DNA from: an uncultured Oscillospiraceae bacterium | GTDB taxonomy: Bacteria > Bacillota > Clostridia > Oscillospirales > Acutalibacteraceae | Length of the DNA: 64,000 nt | NCBI GenBank assembly: GCA_900543215.1 | Contig: UQQR01000004.1 | Location: forward strand, 21,211 to 85,210 | Direction of reading: 5' to 3' | Part shown: positions 25,795 through 32,858 of the stretch, piece after piece | Layout: every line of letters starts with the position of its first letter | Position numbering within the stretch: the stretch's first letter is position 1 | Notes under the pieces: model-generated | The model's input: only the letters and a program-made list of their open reading frames with translations | Told to the model about the DNA's origin: nothing | Databases searched by the model: none | Translations under genes and position numbers: made by a program

Positions 25795-26499
25795 TTATTT
25801 AACTATTGTTCCGATATGCTTACCCGTTACAGCCTCAACAATATTATGCGGATCGTTAAGGTTGAACACAAGTATTTCTATGCCGTTATCCATACAAAGC
25901 GAGGCGGCGGTGCTGTCCATAACATGGAGACCCTTTTGAAGCACATCAAGATGAGAAAGTGTATCGAATTTTTTAGCGCTTGGGTTCTTTTTCGGATCGC
26001 TGTCGTAAACACCGTCAACATTCGTCGCCTTGAATATAACATCCGCGCCTATTTCCGCTGCTCTTAACGCCGCCGCGGTATCAGTCGAGAAGAACGGATT
26101 GCCCGTACCGCAGCCGAAAATGACTACCCTGCCCTTTTCAAGATGCCTTACGGCTTTATTCCTTATATACGGCTCCGCTATTTGGCGCATTTCGATAGCG
26201 GTCTGAACTCTTGCGGTAACGCCCAGCTGTTCCAGTGCATCCGCGAGTGCCAGCGCATTTATAGAGGTTGCAAGCATTCCCATATGGTCAGCTCTTGTGC
26301 GGTCCATCTTTCCGCTTGAACGGCCTCTCCAAAAGTTGCCGCCGCCTACAACCACAGCAACCTGAACGCCCATATCTACACATTCCTTTACGCTTTCGCA
26401 CACCTCAAGGACCTTGTCAAAATCTATACCTACTCCCCGTTCGCCCGCAAGCACCTCGCCGCTTAGCTTAAGAAGTATCCTCTTATAAACAGGTTTCAT
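25795..26499 (-). CDS. pyrH: UMP kinase
   Basis: 234 residues from ATG (MKPVYKRILLKLSGEV), chosen for the CGGAGA site upstream; nine extra codons upstream have none. It phosphorylates UMP to UDP, linking the pyr operon product to nucleotide pools. Amino-acid-kinase fold motifs KLSGEVLAG, VVGGGNFWRG and VIFGCGTGNPFFSTDTAAALRA are present. First gene of the pyrH-frr-uppS-cdsA-dxr-rseP-ispG-polC transcript, driven by the promoter just upstream. Confidence 0.97.
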   Translation of the reverse strand: MKPVYKRILLKLSGEVLAGERGVGIDFDKVLEVCESVKECVDMGVQVAVVVGGGNFWRGRSSGKMDRTRADHMGMLATSINALALADALEQLGVTARVQTAIEMRQIAEPYIRNKAVRHLEKGRVVIFGCGTGNPFFSTDTAAALRAAEIGADVIFKATNVDGVYDSDPKKNPSAKKFDTLSHLDVLQKGLHVMDSTAASLCMDNGIEILVFNLNDPHNIVEAVTGKHIGTIVK

Positions 26500-26541
26500 A
26501 TTTTTCTCCGTTCCGCCGTCCGGCAATAAATTATCAGTTAT

Positions 26542-26570
26542 ATTTTACAATATTAATACCGTAAAGTCAA
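26542..26570 (-). promoter_or_regulatory. Sigma-A promoter of the pyrH operon
   Basis: On the minus strand: -35 TTGACT, 17 nt, -10 TAAAAT, placing the start of transcription about 36 nt before the pyrH ATG. It matches the pyr-operon promoter at both hexamers. Confidence 0.82.
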
Positions 26571-26652
26571 TTCTAAAAACCGTATTTTATATTTTGTGCG
26601 GTCTTAATTTCACCGCTTGCACAGTATTGCTTATTTTTGAAATAAATTGTGC

Positions 26653-26684
26653 AAAAAAATCCCCTGAATTTATGTTCAGGGGAT
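26653..26684 (-). terminator. Intrinsic terminator after tRNA-Pro
   Basis: On the minus strand ATCCCCTGAA and TTCAGGGGAT form a 10-bp stem with a 6-nt loop, followed by TTTTTT. It begins 3 nt after the encoded CCA of tRNA-Pro. Confidence 0.9.
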
Positions 26685-26687
26685 TTT

Positions 26688-26764
26688 TGGTCGAGGTGAC
26701 AGGACTTGAACCTGCGGCCTCTGCGTCCCGAACGCAGCGCTCTACCAAACTGAGCCACACCTCG
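26688..26764 (-). tRNA. tRNA-Pro (CGG)
   Basis: 77-nt cloverleaf on the minus strand with an encoded CCA. The acceptor arm CGAGGTG pairs with CACCTCG. The anticodon arm CTGCG-TTCGGGA-CGCAG puts CGG at positions 34-36, reading proline CCG codons. The T arm contains GGTTCAAGTCC. Its first 20 nt and 17 nt of 5' flank are repeated exactly 198 nt upstream. Confidence 0.96.
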
Positions 26765-26781
26765 AAATATTTATTTGTGCT
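26745..26781. repeat. 37-bp direct repeat, copy 1 (tRNA-Pro 5' end and flank)
   Basis: Identical over 37 bp to 26943-26979. This copy is the functional one: on the minus strand it is 17 nt of 5' flank (AGCACAAATAAATATTT) followed by the first 20 nt of the intact tRNA-Pro. The match stops in the D arm. Confidence 0.95.
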
Positions 26782-26942
26782 GTATCAACGATATGCCTTG
26801 CTATTTTCGTAAGAGCGCTGCTACGCAGCTTACTCTTGCGGTGCCCGAAATTTTAATCACCTTGGAGCGGTGCAAAATTTCGACCGCGGCGCCTTTTCGT
26901 TCTCCCTACACCTGCCGCAGGCAGCGGTCAAACTCAAAGCTG
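26782..26942 (-). other. 161-bp hairpin-rich spacer inside the tRNA-Pro transcript
   Basis: This segment lies between the two 37-bp repeats and downstream of the tRNA promoter, so it should be transcribed. It holds at least three stem-loops. One has arms CGAAATTTT and AAAATTTCG, with an inner CACC/GGTG stem and outer GGTGCC/GGCGCC arms. One has GCTGC, TAC, GCAGC inside AAGAG/CTCTT. One is near the right end (GCAGC/GCTGC beside the palindrome CCTGC C GCAGG). No reading frame looks real. It could be a small non-autonomous palindromic element or a structured RNA. Confidence 0.6.
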
Positions 26943-26979
26943 CCAAACTGAGCCACACCTCGAAATATTTATTTGTGCT
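26943..26979 (-). pseudogene. Truncated tRNA-Pro 5' copy (direct repeat copy 2)
   Basis: Exact second copy of the 37-bp repeat. On the minus strand it reads 17 nt of flank and then CGAGGTGTGGCTCAGTTTGG, the tRNA-Pro acceptor 5' strand and half of the D arm, after which the match is lost. It cannot fold into a tRNA by itself. It stands right after the consensus promoter, where a tRNA gene would be expected. Confidence 0.85.
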
Positions 26980-27000
26980 TACAAAACATACAGCCTTATA

Positions 27001-27029
27001 ATTATAATTACTTTCACAGCAAATGTCAA
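27001..27029 (-). promoter_or_regulatory. Consensus promoter of the tRNA-Pro transcript
   Basis: On the minus strand: -35 TTGACA, 17 nt, -10 TATAAT, both perfect. Transcription should start near 26994, only about 15 nt before the truncated tRNA copy and about 230 nt before the intact tRNA-Pro. Confidence 0.88.
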
Positions 27030-27105
27030 GTTTTTATTAAAAAAAATTACGAGCGCCAAATTATATGATATATAAAAAATGCATAAACTGTTTACAATTA
27101 TAGAC

Positions 27106-27134
27106 TTGACAAAAATCGACACGATAAATACAAT
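27106..27134 (+). promoter_or_regulatory. Plus-strand promoter ahead of the XRE regulator
   Basis: -35 TTGACA, 17 nt, -10 TACAAT on the plus strand. The only plus-strand gene downstream is the XRE regulator at 27333. The transcript (start near 27141) would run antisense through the tRNA-Thr gene before reaching it. Confidence 0.6.
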
Positions 27135-27149
27135 TATAATATTAATAAA

Positions 27150-27176
27150 TTCCTCCGCAACTCATTTGCAGAGGAA
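27150..27176 (-). terminator. Intrinsic terminator after tRNA-Thr
   Basis: On the minus strand TTCCTCTGCAA and TTGCGGAGGAA pair over 11 positions with one G-U, around ATGAG, followed by a short TTTATTAATA tract. It begins 4 nt past the tRNA-Thr CCA. The T tract is weak, so efficiency is uncertain. Confidence 0.7.
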
Positions 27177-27180
27177 TATT

Positions 27181-27256
27181 TGGAGCTGAAGATGGGACTC
27201 GAACCCACGACCTGCTGATTACGAATCAGCTGCTCTACCAACTGAGCCACTCCAGC
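27181..27256 (-). tRNA. tRNA-Thr (CGT)
   Basis: 76-nt cloverleaf on the minus strand with encoded CCA. The acceptor GCTGGAG pairs with CTTCAGC including one G-U. The anticodon arm GCTGA-TTCGTAA-TCAGC gives anticodon CGT, reading threonine ACG. The T arm contains GGTTCGAGTCC. It has its own promoter and terminator. Confidence 0.96.
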
Positions 27257-27268
27257 GCTCACTCAGTA

Positions 27269-27297
27269 ATTATAACAGCAACCGTGCTTTAAGTCAA
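27269..27297 (-). promoter_or_regulatory. Promoter of tRNA-Thr
   Basis: On the minus strand: -35 TTGACT, 17 nt, -10 TATAAT, with transcription predicted to start within a few bases of the mature tRNA 5' end. Confidence 0.85.
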
Positions 27298-27332
27298 GCA
27301 AAAAATACAAACCGGAAAGGAGTCCCGCAAAA

Positions 27333-27746
27333 ATGAGTGACAGCATAAATCAACGCATAGCGCTTTACCGAAAGCTTGCCAACCTTACGCAGACGGAAGC
27401 CGCGGAAAAATTGGGTATGAAATGCAGTACTTACTCTCAAATGGAACGCAAGGGTTCAATAAGCGCAGATAAGCTGATAGCCTTAGCGGATATTTTCGGT
27501 GTGACTCCCGAAACCTTGTTGTATGATCCGCCCGCAAGAGGGTATTTGAATTTTACGCCTAACGAATCGCTCGGCAGAGAGGTAGTCCGCCAGCCTGAAC
27601 CCGCAATTACAACAGATCCATCCTATTTTGTTGTTACACATAAGGAAGAAAGCATTGTAAAAATTCTCCGCAATTTACCAAGGGATGATTATGAGGAGAT
27701 CATCGGACTGATAAACGAAAAATATCAGACATCAAAGAAAAAATAA
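27333..27746 (+). CDS. XRE-family helix-turn-helix regulator
   Basis: 137 residues. An HTH_3 domain occupies about 7-65, with LTQTEAAEKLGMKCSTYSQ as the helix-turn-helix and the typical tail ISADKLIALADIFGV. The C-terminal ~70 residues match nothing I recognise and end in a basic stretch (KYQTSKKK). ATG follows GAAAGGAG. It is the only plus-strand gene in the first 52 kb, stands alone between two tRNA genes and the ribosomal cluster, and has its own terminator. It probably binds DNA as a dimer; the target is unknown. Confidence 0.85.
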   Translation: MSDSINQRIALYRKLANLTQTEAAEKLGMKCSTYSQMERKGSISADKLIALADIFGVTPETLLYDPPARGYLNFTPNESLGREVVRQPEPAITTDPSYFVVTHKEESIVKILRNLPRDDYEEIIGLINEKYQTSKKK

Positions 27747-27749
27747 TAA

Positions 27750-27791
27750 TTCCGAATGTCGGGCAAATTCGCTTGACATTCGGAATTTATT
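27750..27791 (+). terminator. Intrinsic terminator of the XRE regulator gene
   Basis: TTCCGAATGTC and GACATTCGGAA form a perfect 11-bp stem with a 14-nt loop, starting 4 nt past the stop codon and followed by TTTATTTT. Confidence 0.85.
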
Positions 27792-27798
27792 TTATATG

Positions 27799-27834
27799 AA
27801 AAGCGTCCGGCACTTTACGGTGCCGGACGCTTTT
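27799..27834 (-). terminator. Bidirectional terminator closing the ribosomal cluster
   Basis: A perfect 15-bp inverted repeat, AAAAGCGTCCGGCAC and GTGCCGGACGCTTTT, around a 6-nt loop. The A and T ends give a U tract in both directions, so it can stop both the minus-strand ribosomal mRNA and the convergent regulator mRNA. Confidence 0.88.
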
Positions 27835-27836
27835 GG

Positions 27837-27901
27837 TTTTAGTACACACATTATCAGCGCAATATTATTTAGGTGCGCTGTGTCCAATGTGAGTACTAAA
27901 A
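27837..27901 (-). repeat. Large two-tier hairpin between rplQ and its terminator
   Basis: Outer arms TTTTAGTACACACATT and AATGTGAGTACTAAAA pair over 16 positions with one mismatch. Inner arms CAGCGCA and TGCGCTG pair perfectly around ATATTATTTAGG. It forms the 3' untranslated end of the rplQ mRNA before the terminator. No known motif is recognised. Confidence 0.75.
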
Positions 27902-27909
27902 TAAGGAAA

Positions 27910-28251
27910 TTACACTAATTCGATTATTGCCATTTCGGCTGCGTCACCGCGACGGGGACCGGTCTTGACTATACGGGTATAGCCGCCGTTTACATCTCTG
28001 TACTTCGGTGCAATCTCATTATAAAGCTTTGCAACAACATCTTCCTTAGTGATAAACGCCAATGCCTGACGCTTGCTGTTAAGGGTATTGTCCTTAGCGA
28101 GTGTAATATATTTTTCCGCCATAGCTCGTACTTCCTTAGCACGGGTAACGGTGGTCTCTATTCTGCCGTTTTCAAGCAGATAAGTCACCATTGCTCTGAG
28201 CATAGCGGTTCTGTGATCGCTGGTTCTTCCCAGTTTACGGGTACCTGGCAT
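27910..28251 (-). CDS. rplQ: 50S ribosomal protein L17
   Basis: 113 residues, full bacterial length. It sits near the exit-tunnel side of the large subunit. MPGTRKLGRTSDHRTAMLRAM at the N-terminus and NGGYTRIVKTGPRRGDAAEMA at the end are diagnostic. Last gene of the alpha-operon segment, after rpoA, which is the usual Gram-positive and proteobacterial order. The start has GGAGTGAACAGAA upstream. Confidence 0.98.
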   Translation of the reverse strand: MPGTRKLGRTSDHRTAMLRAMVTYLLENGRIETTVTRAKEVRAMAEKYITLAKDNTLNSKRQALAFITKEDVVAKLYNEIAPKYRDVNGGYTRIVKTGPRRGDAAEMAIIELV

Positions 28252-28300
28252 TTCTGTTCACTCCTTATTTGCGGCAGATAAAATCTGTCACGCTTTTGCT

Positions 28301-29251
28301 TTATTCGTCGTCCTTTTTAAGAGTGAAGCCGAATGAATTCAGCTTTGCTATAACCTCTTCAAGAGACTTACGGCCGAGATTTCTTACCTTCATCATATCC
28401 TCTTCGGATTTGCCTATAAGATCTTCTACCGTATTAATTCCCGCGCGCTTTAAGCAATTAAAGCTGCGGACTGAAAGATCAAGCTCATCGATAGTAAGGT
28501 CGAGAACCTTCTCCTTTTCGTTGTCGGTCTTTTCCGCCATAATGCTTTCGCCTTCGCAAGCGCCCTCGGTCAAGTCGAGGAAAAGCTCCAAGTGCTCAAT
28601 AAGAACCTTAGCGGACATTGAAACCGCTTCGTTTGCTCTTATAGAACCGTCAGTCCAAACCTCAAGTGTAAGCTTGCCCTTATCGGTAACATTTCCTACA
28701 CGGGTATTGTCAACGGTGAAGTTTGCTTTAAGCACCGGTGTATAGATCGAGTCAACGGGAATAACGCCGATTACATTCTGAGCCGGTCTGTTCTGGTCGG
28801 CAGGTACATAACCTCTGCCCTTGTCAAGAGTCATCTCCATATTGAGCTTGGCTCCCGCGTCGAGAGTGGCAATATACATATCGGGGTTTAATATTTCAAC
28901 CTCTGAATCGGCTTTGATTGAAGCAGCGGTAACCACGCAGGGACCCTCAGCCTCAATATAAATCTTTTTCGCCGTATCGGCATGGAGCTTCGCAATCAAA
29001 CCCTTTATGTTAAGGATGATTTCGGTTACATCCTCTTTCACACCGGGAATGGTGGAAAACTCATGCACAACACCGTCGATTTTAACCGAAGTAACCGCAA
29101 CGCCCGGAAGTATTGAAAGGAGAACTCTTCTCATGCTGTTGCCGAGAGTGGTTGCATAACCCCTCTCAAGAGGCTCCATAACAAATTTTCCGTATTTGCC
29201 GTCGCCTGTCAGCTCGACAGTATCTATTCTGGGCTTTTCAATTTCTATCAT
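28301..29251 (-). CDS. rpoA: RNA polymerase alpha subunit
   Basis: 316 residues. The N-terminal assembly domain (about 1-228) includes RGYATTLGNSMRRVLLSILPG and the beta-contact region. A short acidic linker (about 230-245, GESIMAEKTDNEKEK) leads to the C-terminal DNA/activator-binding domain (about 248-316, LSVRSFNCLKRAGINTVEDL ... NLGRKSLEEV). Both domains are intact. It lies between rpsD and rplQ. The 78-nt gap to rpsD contains its ribosome site but no obvious promoter. Confidence 0.98.
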   Translation of the reverse strand: MIEIEKPRIDTVELTGDGKYGKFVMEPLERGYATTLGNSMRRVLLSILPGVAVTSVKIDGVVHEFSTIPGVKEDVTEIILNIKGLIAKLHADTAKKIYIEAEGPCVVTAASIKADSEVEILNPDMYIATLDAGAKLNMEMTLDKGRGYVPADQNRPAQNVIGVIPVDSIYTPVLKANFTVDNTRVGNVTDKGKLTLEVWTDGSIRANEAVSMSAKVLIEHLELFLDLTEGACEGESIMAEKTDNEKEKVLDLTIDELDLSVRSFNCLKRAGINTVEDLIGKSEEDMMKVRNLGRKSLEEVIAKLNSFGFTLKKDDE

Positions 29252-29329
29252 TTAAAAGCTCCGTTTCTCCGCACCGATATTTTTAAATATACAACACCCG
29301 GTACGGCAGGTGTGTTGTAAGCCGGTCTA

Positions 29330-29956
29330 TTACTTAGAATAGTACTCAACTATAAGCTGCTCGTCAACAGGAGCTTCGATCTGTTCTCTTGTCGGGAGAG
29401 CTATAACCTTAGCTGTAAGCTTCTCACGGTCAACATCGATCCACTCCGGAACCGGTCTTGCGCTGTTGGCTTCAACTACGGCTTTAATCTTTTCGCTTGA
29501 ACGGCTTTTCTCGCATATAGATACAACATCGCCGGCCTTTAAAAGGTAAGAAGCGATATCAACACGGCTTCCGTTAACCTCGAAATGACCGTGACCTACA
29601 AGCTGACGGGCTTCCGCTCTTGAAGAAGCAAAGCCTACTCTGTAAACAACATTATCAAGGCGGCTTTCAAGTATTCTTAAAAGGTTATCGCCGGTAATGC
29701 CCTGCTTTCTCTCAGCAATTTCAAAATAATGATGGAACTGATTTTCCTGGACACCGTAGAAGCGTCTTGCGGTCTGCTTAGCGCGAAGCTGCATACCGTA
29801 TTCGGACGATTTCTTTCTGCCCTGTCCGTGCTGACCGGGAGCATAGCCTCTCAGTCCTACCGAGCATTTCTCGGAATAGCAGCGCTCGCCCTTAAGGAAC
29901 AATTTTTGACCCTCGCGGCGGCAAAGTCTGCAAACTGCACCGGTATATCTTGCCAT
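29330..29956 (-). CDS. rpsD: 30S ribosomal protein S4
   Basis: 208 residues. A 16S assembly initiator. The N-terminus is the zinc-binding type, CRLCRREGQKLFLKGERC ... C, rather than the zinc-free form. The S4 RNA-binding domain (about 98-160) includes RLDNVVYRVGFASSRAEARQLV. In many bacteria S4 represses its own operon; no leader is obvious here because the gene is internal. ATG has GGAGGTGTAACAG upstream. Confidence 0.98.
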   Translation of the reverse strand: MARYTGAVCRLCRREGQKLFLKGERCYSEKCSVGLRGYAPGQHGQGRKKSSEYGMQLRAKQTARRFYGVQENQFHHYFEIAERKQGITGDNLLRILESRLDNVVYRVGFASSRAEARQLVGHGHFEVNGSRVDIASYLLKAGDVVSICEKSRSSEKIKAVVEANSARPVPEWIDVDREKLTAKVIALPTREQIEAPVDEQLIVEYYSK

Positions 29957-30011
29957 CTGTTACACCTCCAAAAATTTTACTGCAATTTATATTGCAAACA
30001 ATAAATTTCGA

Positions 30012-30413
30012 TTATACGCGTCTTCTCTTGGGAGGACGGCAGCCGTTGTGCGGAATCGGGGTAACATCTTTAATCATGCTTACCTCAAGACCTGCGGTTT
30101 GCAGTGCGCGGATAGCCGCTTCTCGTCCCGCTCCCGGACCCTTAACATATACTTCAACAGTCTTAAGACCGTGTTCCATTGCAGCCTTGGCAGCTGTTTC
30201 TGCCGCGCTCTGTGCCGCAAACGGAGTTGACTTTCTTGAGCCTCTGAAACCTAACTCACCGGCAGAAGCCCATGAAAGAGCGTTACCCTGTGTATCGGTG
30301 ATGGTTACGATAGTATTGTTGAAGGTAGACTGGATATGAGCTGAGCCACGCTCGATATTCTTTTTCTCACGGCGACGGCGTGTAGCGGCCGTCTTGCCCT
30401 TTGCAGTAGCCAT
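30012..30413 (-). CDS. rpsK: 30S ribosomal protein S11
   Basis: 133 residues. It forms part of the 30S platform near the Shine-Dalgarno helix. ERGSAHIQSTFNNTIVTITD and the C-terminal DVTPIPHNGCRPPKRRRV identify it. Between rpsM and rpsD, with a GGAGGAAGATAAT ribosome site. Confidence 0.98.
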   Translation of the reverse strand: MATAKGKTAATRRRREKKNIERGSAHIQSTFNNTIVTITDTQGNALSWASAGELGFRGSRKSTPFAAQSAAETAAKAAMEHGLKTVEVYVKGPGAGREAAIRALQTAGLEVSMIKDVTPIPHNGCRPPKRRRV

Positions 30414-30429
30414 ATTATCTTCCTCCTAC

Positions 30430-30798
30430 TTATTTCTTCTTGTTAGCTATGGTCTTCTTCGGACCCTTGCGTGTGCGTGCGTTTGTCTTAGAGCGCTGTC
30501 CTCTTACGGGAAGACCCTTTCTGTGACGCAAGCCGCGATAGCTTCCGATTTCGATAAGTCTTTTAATATCAAATGCGATAGTACGGCGACGATCACCCTC
30601 AACCTGAAGGTTATGGTCGATATATTCACGCAGCTTTGAAATATCGTCCTCAGTTAAGTCCTTAACTCTGGTATCGGGATTGATACCTGTTTCAGCAAGG
30701 ATTTTTTTCGATGTTGTGAGACCGATTCCGAAGATGTAGGTAAGTCCGATTTCGACTCGCTTCTCGTTCGGAAGATCAACACCAGCAATTCGTGCCAT
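30430..30798 (-). CDS. rpsM: 30S ribosomal protein S13
   Basis: 122 residues. It contacts the 16S head and the P-site tRNA and bridges to the 50S. The N-terminal MARIAGVDLPNEKRVEIGLTY, a helix-turn-helix-like middle, and the basic tail GLPVRGQRSKTNARTRKGPKK are characteristic. It follows rpmJ, the usual order of the alpha operon. Confidence 0.98.
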   Translation of the reverse strand: MARIAGVDLPNEKRVEIGLTYIFGIGLTTSKKILAETGINPDTRVKDLTEDDISKLREYIDHNLQVEGDRRRTIAFDIKRLIEIGSYRGLRHRKGLPVRGQRSKTNARTRKGPKKTIANKKK

Positions 30799-30834
30799 TT
30801 ATCAAAGCACCTCCATTTTTTTATTCTCGCGCAA

Positions 30835-30948
30835 TTAACCCTGACGCTGTTTGTGCTTGGGGTTTTCGCAGATAACCATTACCTTGCCCTTGCGCTTGAT
30901 AATTTTGCATTTTTCGCAAATCTTTTTAACAGAAGGTCTGACTTTCAT
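30835..30948 (-). CDS. rpmJ: 50S ribosomal protein L36
   Basis: 37 residues, below many gene-caller limits. Reads MKVRPSVKKICEKCKIIKRK near the start and CENPKHKQRQG at the end. The C-x-x-C ... C ... H zinc site is complete, so this is the zinc-binding form. ATG has AAGGAGGTATAATCC upstream. Between infA and rpsM, the standard place. Confidence 0.97.
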   Translation of the reverse strand: MKVRPSVKKICEKCKIIKRKGKVMVICENPKHKQRQG

Positions 30949-30979
30949 TTGGATTATACCTCCTTAAAATTTTCGACTG

Positions 30980-31198
30980 TTATTTGGAACGCCAGGTTAT
31001 ACGGCCCTTTGAAAGGTCGTACGGAGACATCTCAACAGTCACCTTGTCACCCGGAAGTATGCGTATAAAGTTCATACGCAGCTTGCCTGAAATGTGAGCA
31101 AGAATCACATGTCCCCCCTGAATCTCAACCTTGAACATTGCGTTTGGCATTGCTTCAACAACTACGCCTTCAAGCTCTATCATATCTTCTTTGGACAC
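30980..31198 (-). CDS. infA: Translation initiation factor IF-1
   Basis: 72-residue single OB fold that binds the ribosomal A site during initiation. MSKEDMIELEGVVVEAMPNA and the basic C-terminal half with IRILPGDKVTVEMSPYDLSKGRI are diagnostic. Its ATG overlaps the end of the KOW-protein gene by one base. Internal to the ribosomal operon. Confidence 0.98.
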   Translation of the reverse strand: MSKEDMIELEGVVVEAMPNAMFKVEIQGGHVILAHISGKLRMNFIRILPGDKVTVEMSPYDLSKGRITWRSK

Positions 31199-31449
31199 TA
31201 CGGTTCCTCCTTCTCGGCTTTATCTCTCAGTACGGCTAAAGACCGCCTGAGCGCTTTGTCGCTTTTATAACTGTTTTCATCAAGACTCATTTTCGTAAAG
31301 CTTATATGCTTTATGTTTTTTCGTTTGGGTCTTGAAAGCGGACGCTCCTTACCGTCGCACAGATAAACAAAATTATCTTTGCTTGCCGTTACGACCATAA
31401 AGTAACCCTTATCACGCCCCGCCTTCGAACAAACTATCCGTCCTACCAT
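31198..31449 (-). CDS. Small KOW-domain RNA-binding protein
   Basis: 83 residues. A KOW-type beta fold at about 3-40 (GRIVCSKAGRDKGYFMVV, then LCDGKERPLSRPKRKN) followed by a charged helical tail. It resembles the eukaryote/archaeal L14e-like KOW proteins that many Clostridia encode between map and infA. It probably binds ribosomal or translation-related RNA; no experimental role is known to me. ATG follows GAGGAAG, nine bases after map ends. Confidence 0.85.
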   Translation of the reverse strand: MVGRIVCSKAGRDKGYFMVVTASKDNFVYLCDGKERPLSRPKRKNIKHISFTKMSLDENSYKSDKALRRSLAVLRDKAEKEEP

Positions 31450-31458
31450 AAAACTTCC

Positions 31459-32208
31459 TCAAACCAAAGTCATGATTTTAGGTCCGTCTGCGGTAATGGC
31501 AACAGTATGCTCGAAATGAGCTGACAGAGAACCGTCCTTTGTCAAAACAGTCCACCCATCCGGCTGTACCTTTACATCATAGCCTCCGGCATTTACCATA
31601 GGCTCGATTGCAATAGTCATACCGGGAATAAGTCTTATTCCCCTGCCGGGTGTGCCGAAATTCGGAACCTCCGGAGCTTCATGCAGGTGAGTACCCACAC
31701 CGTGTCCGACAAACTGGCGGACAACCGAATACCCTCTTGCCTCAACATATCGCTGCACCGCGTAACCGATATCGCCGATTCTGCTGCCTGCACACGCCGC
31801 TTTTATGCCCTCGTAAAGGCTTTCCTTCGTCGTATCTATCAGCCGCTTTGCTTCTGCGGAAATATCTCCGCAGGCAAAAGTGGCAGCATTGTCGCCGTGA
31901 TACCCGTCAAACTTAGCGCCGAGGTCGATACTTACTATATCGCCGGCACGAAGCTTACGCTTGTGAGACGGTATGCCGTGAATAACTTCGTTGTTTATTG
32001 AAATACAGGCGGTAGCGGGATAGCCCTCATAGTTTTTAAAGTTCGGCTCTCCGCCGCGGCGGCGGATATAATCCTCCGCCAAACGATCTATTTCAGCCGT
32101 TGTAACTCCGGGTTCAACCGCTTTACCTGCTGTTTCTAATGCTCCGGCCGATATACTGCAAGCTTCCTTCATTATTTTAAGCTCACGGCCGGTTTTAAGC
32201 ACGATCAT
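31459..32208 (-). CDS. map: Methionine aminopeptidase, type I
   Basis: 249 residues. It removes N-terminal methionine from nascent proteins. Metal ligands of the pita-bread fold are visible in IDLGAKFDGYHGDNAATF (two Asp), GHGVGTHLHEAPEVPNFG (His), and AIEPMV plus HFEHTVA (two Glu). There is no N-terminal zinc-finger extension. The start overlaps the adk stop by four bases (ATGA). The adk-map pair is typical of the spc region in Firmicutes. Confidence 0.98.
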   Translation of the reverse strand: MIVLKTGRELKIMKEACSISAGALETAGKAVEPGVTTAEIDRLAEDYIRRRGGEPNFKNYEGYPATACISINNEVIHGIPSHKRKLRAGDIVSIDLGAKFDGYHGDNAATFACGDISAEAKRLIDTTKESLYEGIKAACAGSRIGDIGYAVQRYVEARGYSVVRQFVGHGVGTHLHEAPEVPNFGTPGRGIRLIPGMTIAIEPMVNAGGYDVKVQPDGWTVLTKDGSLSAHFEHTVAITADGPKIMTLV

Positions 32209-32843
32209 ATATTTTTCTCCAACGCTTCGAGTACAAGACGGGTAGTATCCTTAACCTCATCCTGTCCCTCGACAGTTATCAGCTTACCGCAATTTTCATA
32301 ATAGCTTTTAAGCGGTTCGGTCTGCTCGTGATAAACATTAAGTCTGTTCTTCACGGTTTCAGGCTCGTCGTCCTTACGGATAACAAGCTTACCGCCGCAA
32401 GCGTTGCACACACCTTCCACAGCCGGCTTTTTATACTCGGTGTGGTAGCTGGCACCGCATTTTTCACAAACACGCCTGCCCGACATACGCTTTACAATCT
32501 CGCTGTCCGCAACCTCGATAGAAAGGGCGGCGTCAATTCCGAACCCCATATTATCAAGAGCCTCAGCCTGCGGTATCGTGCGGGGAAATCCATCCAAAAT
32601 GTAACCGTCCTTGCAGTCGCTTTCATTAAGGCGTTCCTTTATGATGCCTATTACAACATCATCCGGAACAAGCTCGCCCGCGTCAATATATGATTTTGCC
32701 TTAAGTCCCATTTCCGTACCGTTTTTAAGCGCAGCACGAATAATGTTGCCGGTGGAAATGGTAGGAATATTGTATTTTTCGGATATTATCTCCGCCTGGG
32801 TGCCTTTGCCGGCTCCCGGTGCTCCCAAAAGAATGAGCTTCAT
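32205..32843 (-). CDS. adk: Adenylate kinase, zinc-lid type
   Basis: 212 residues. It interconverts ATP + AMP and 2 ADP. P-loop GAPGAGKGTQAE is at 7-18; DGFPRTIPQAEALD marks the nucleotide region. The lid (about 126-160) carries four cysteines, CEKCG ... CNACG, typical of Gram-positive enzymes that bind structural zinc. ATG follows AAAGGAG. Confidence 0.98.
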   Translation of the reverse strand: MKLILLGAPGAGKGTQAEIISEKYNIPTISTGNIIRAALKNGTEMGLKAKSYIDAGELVPDDVVIGIIKERLNESDCKDGYILDGFPRTIPQAEALDNMGFGIDAALSIEVADSEIVKRMSGRRVCEKCGASYHTEYKKPAVEGVCNACGGKLVIRKDDEPETVKNRLNVYHEQTEPLKSYYENCGKLITVEGQDEVKDTTRLVLEALEKNI

Positions 32844-32858
32844 ATTAATACTCCTTTA

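Noticed and set aside
27747..27910. CRISPR-like or repeat array after the XRE gene
   Set aside because: Three successive inverted repeats lie close together, but they are different from each other and explained as two terminators and one mRNA 3' hairpin.
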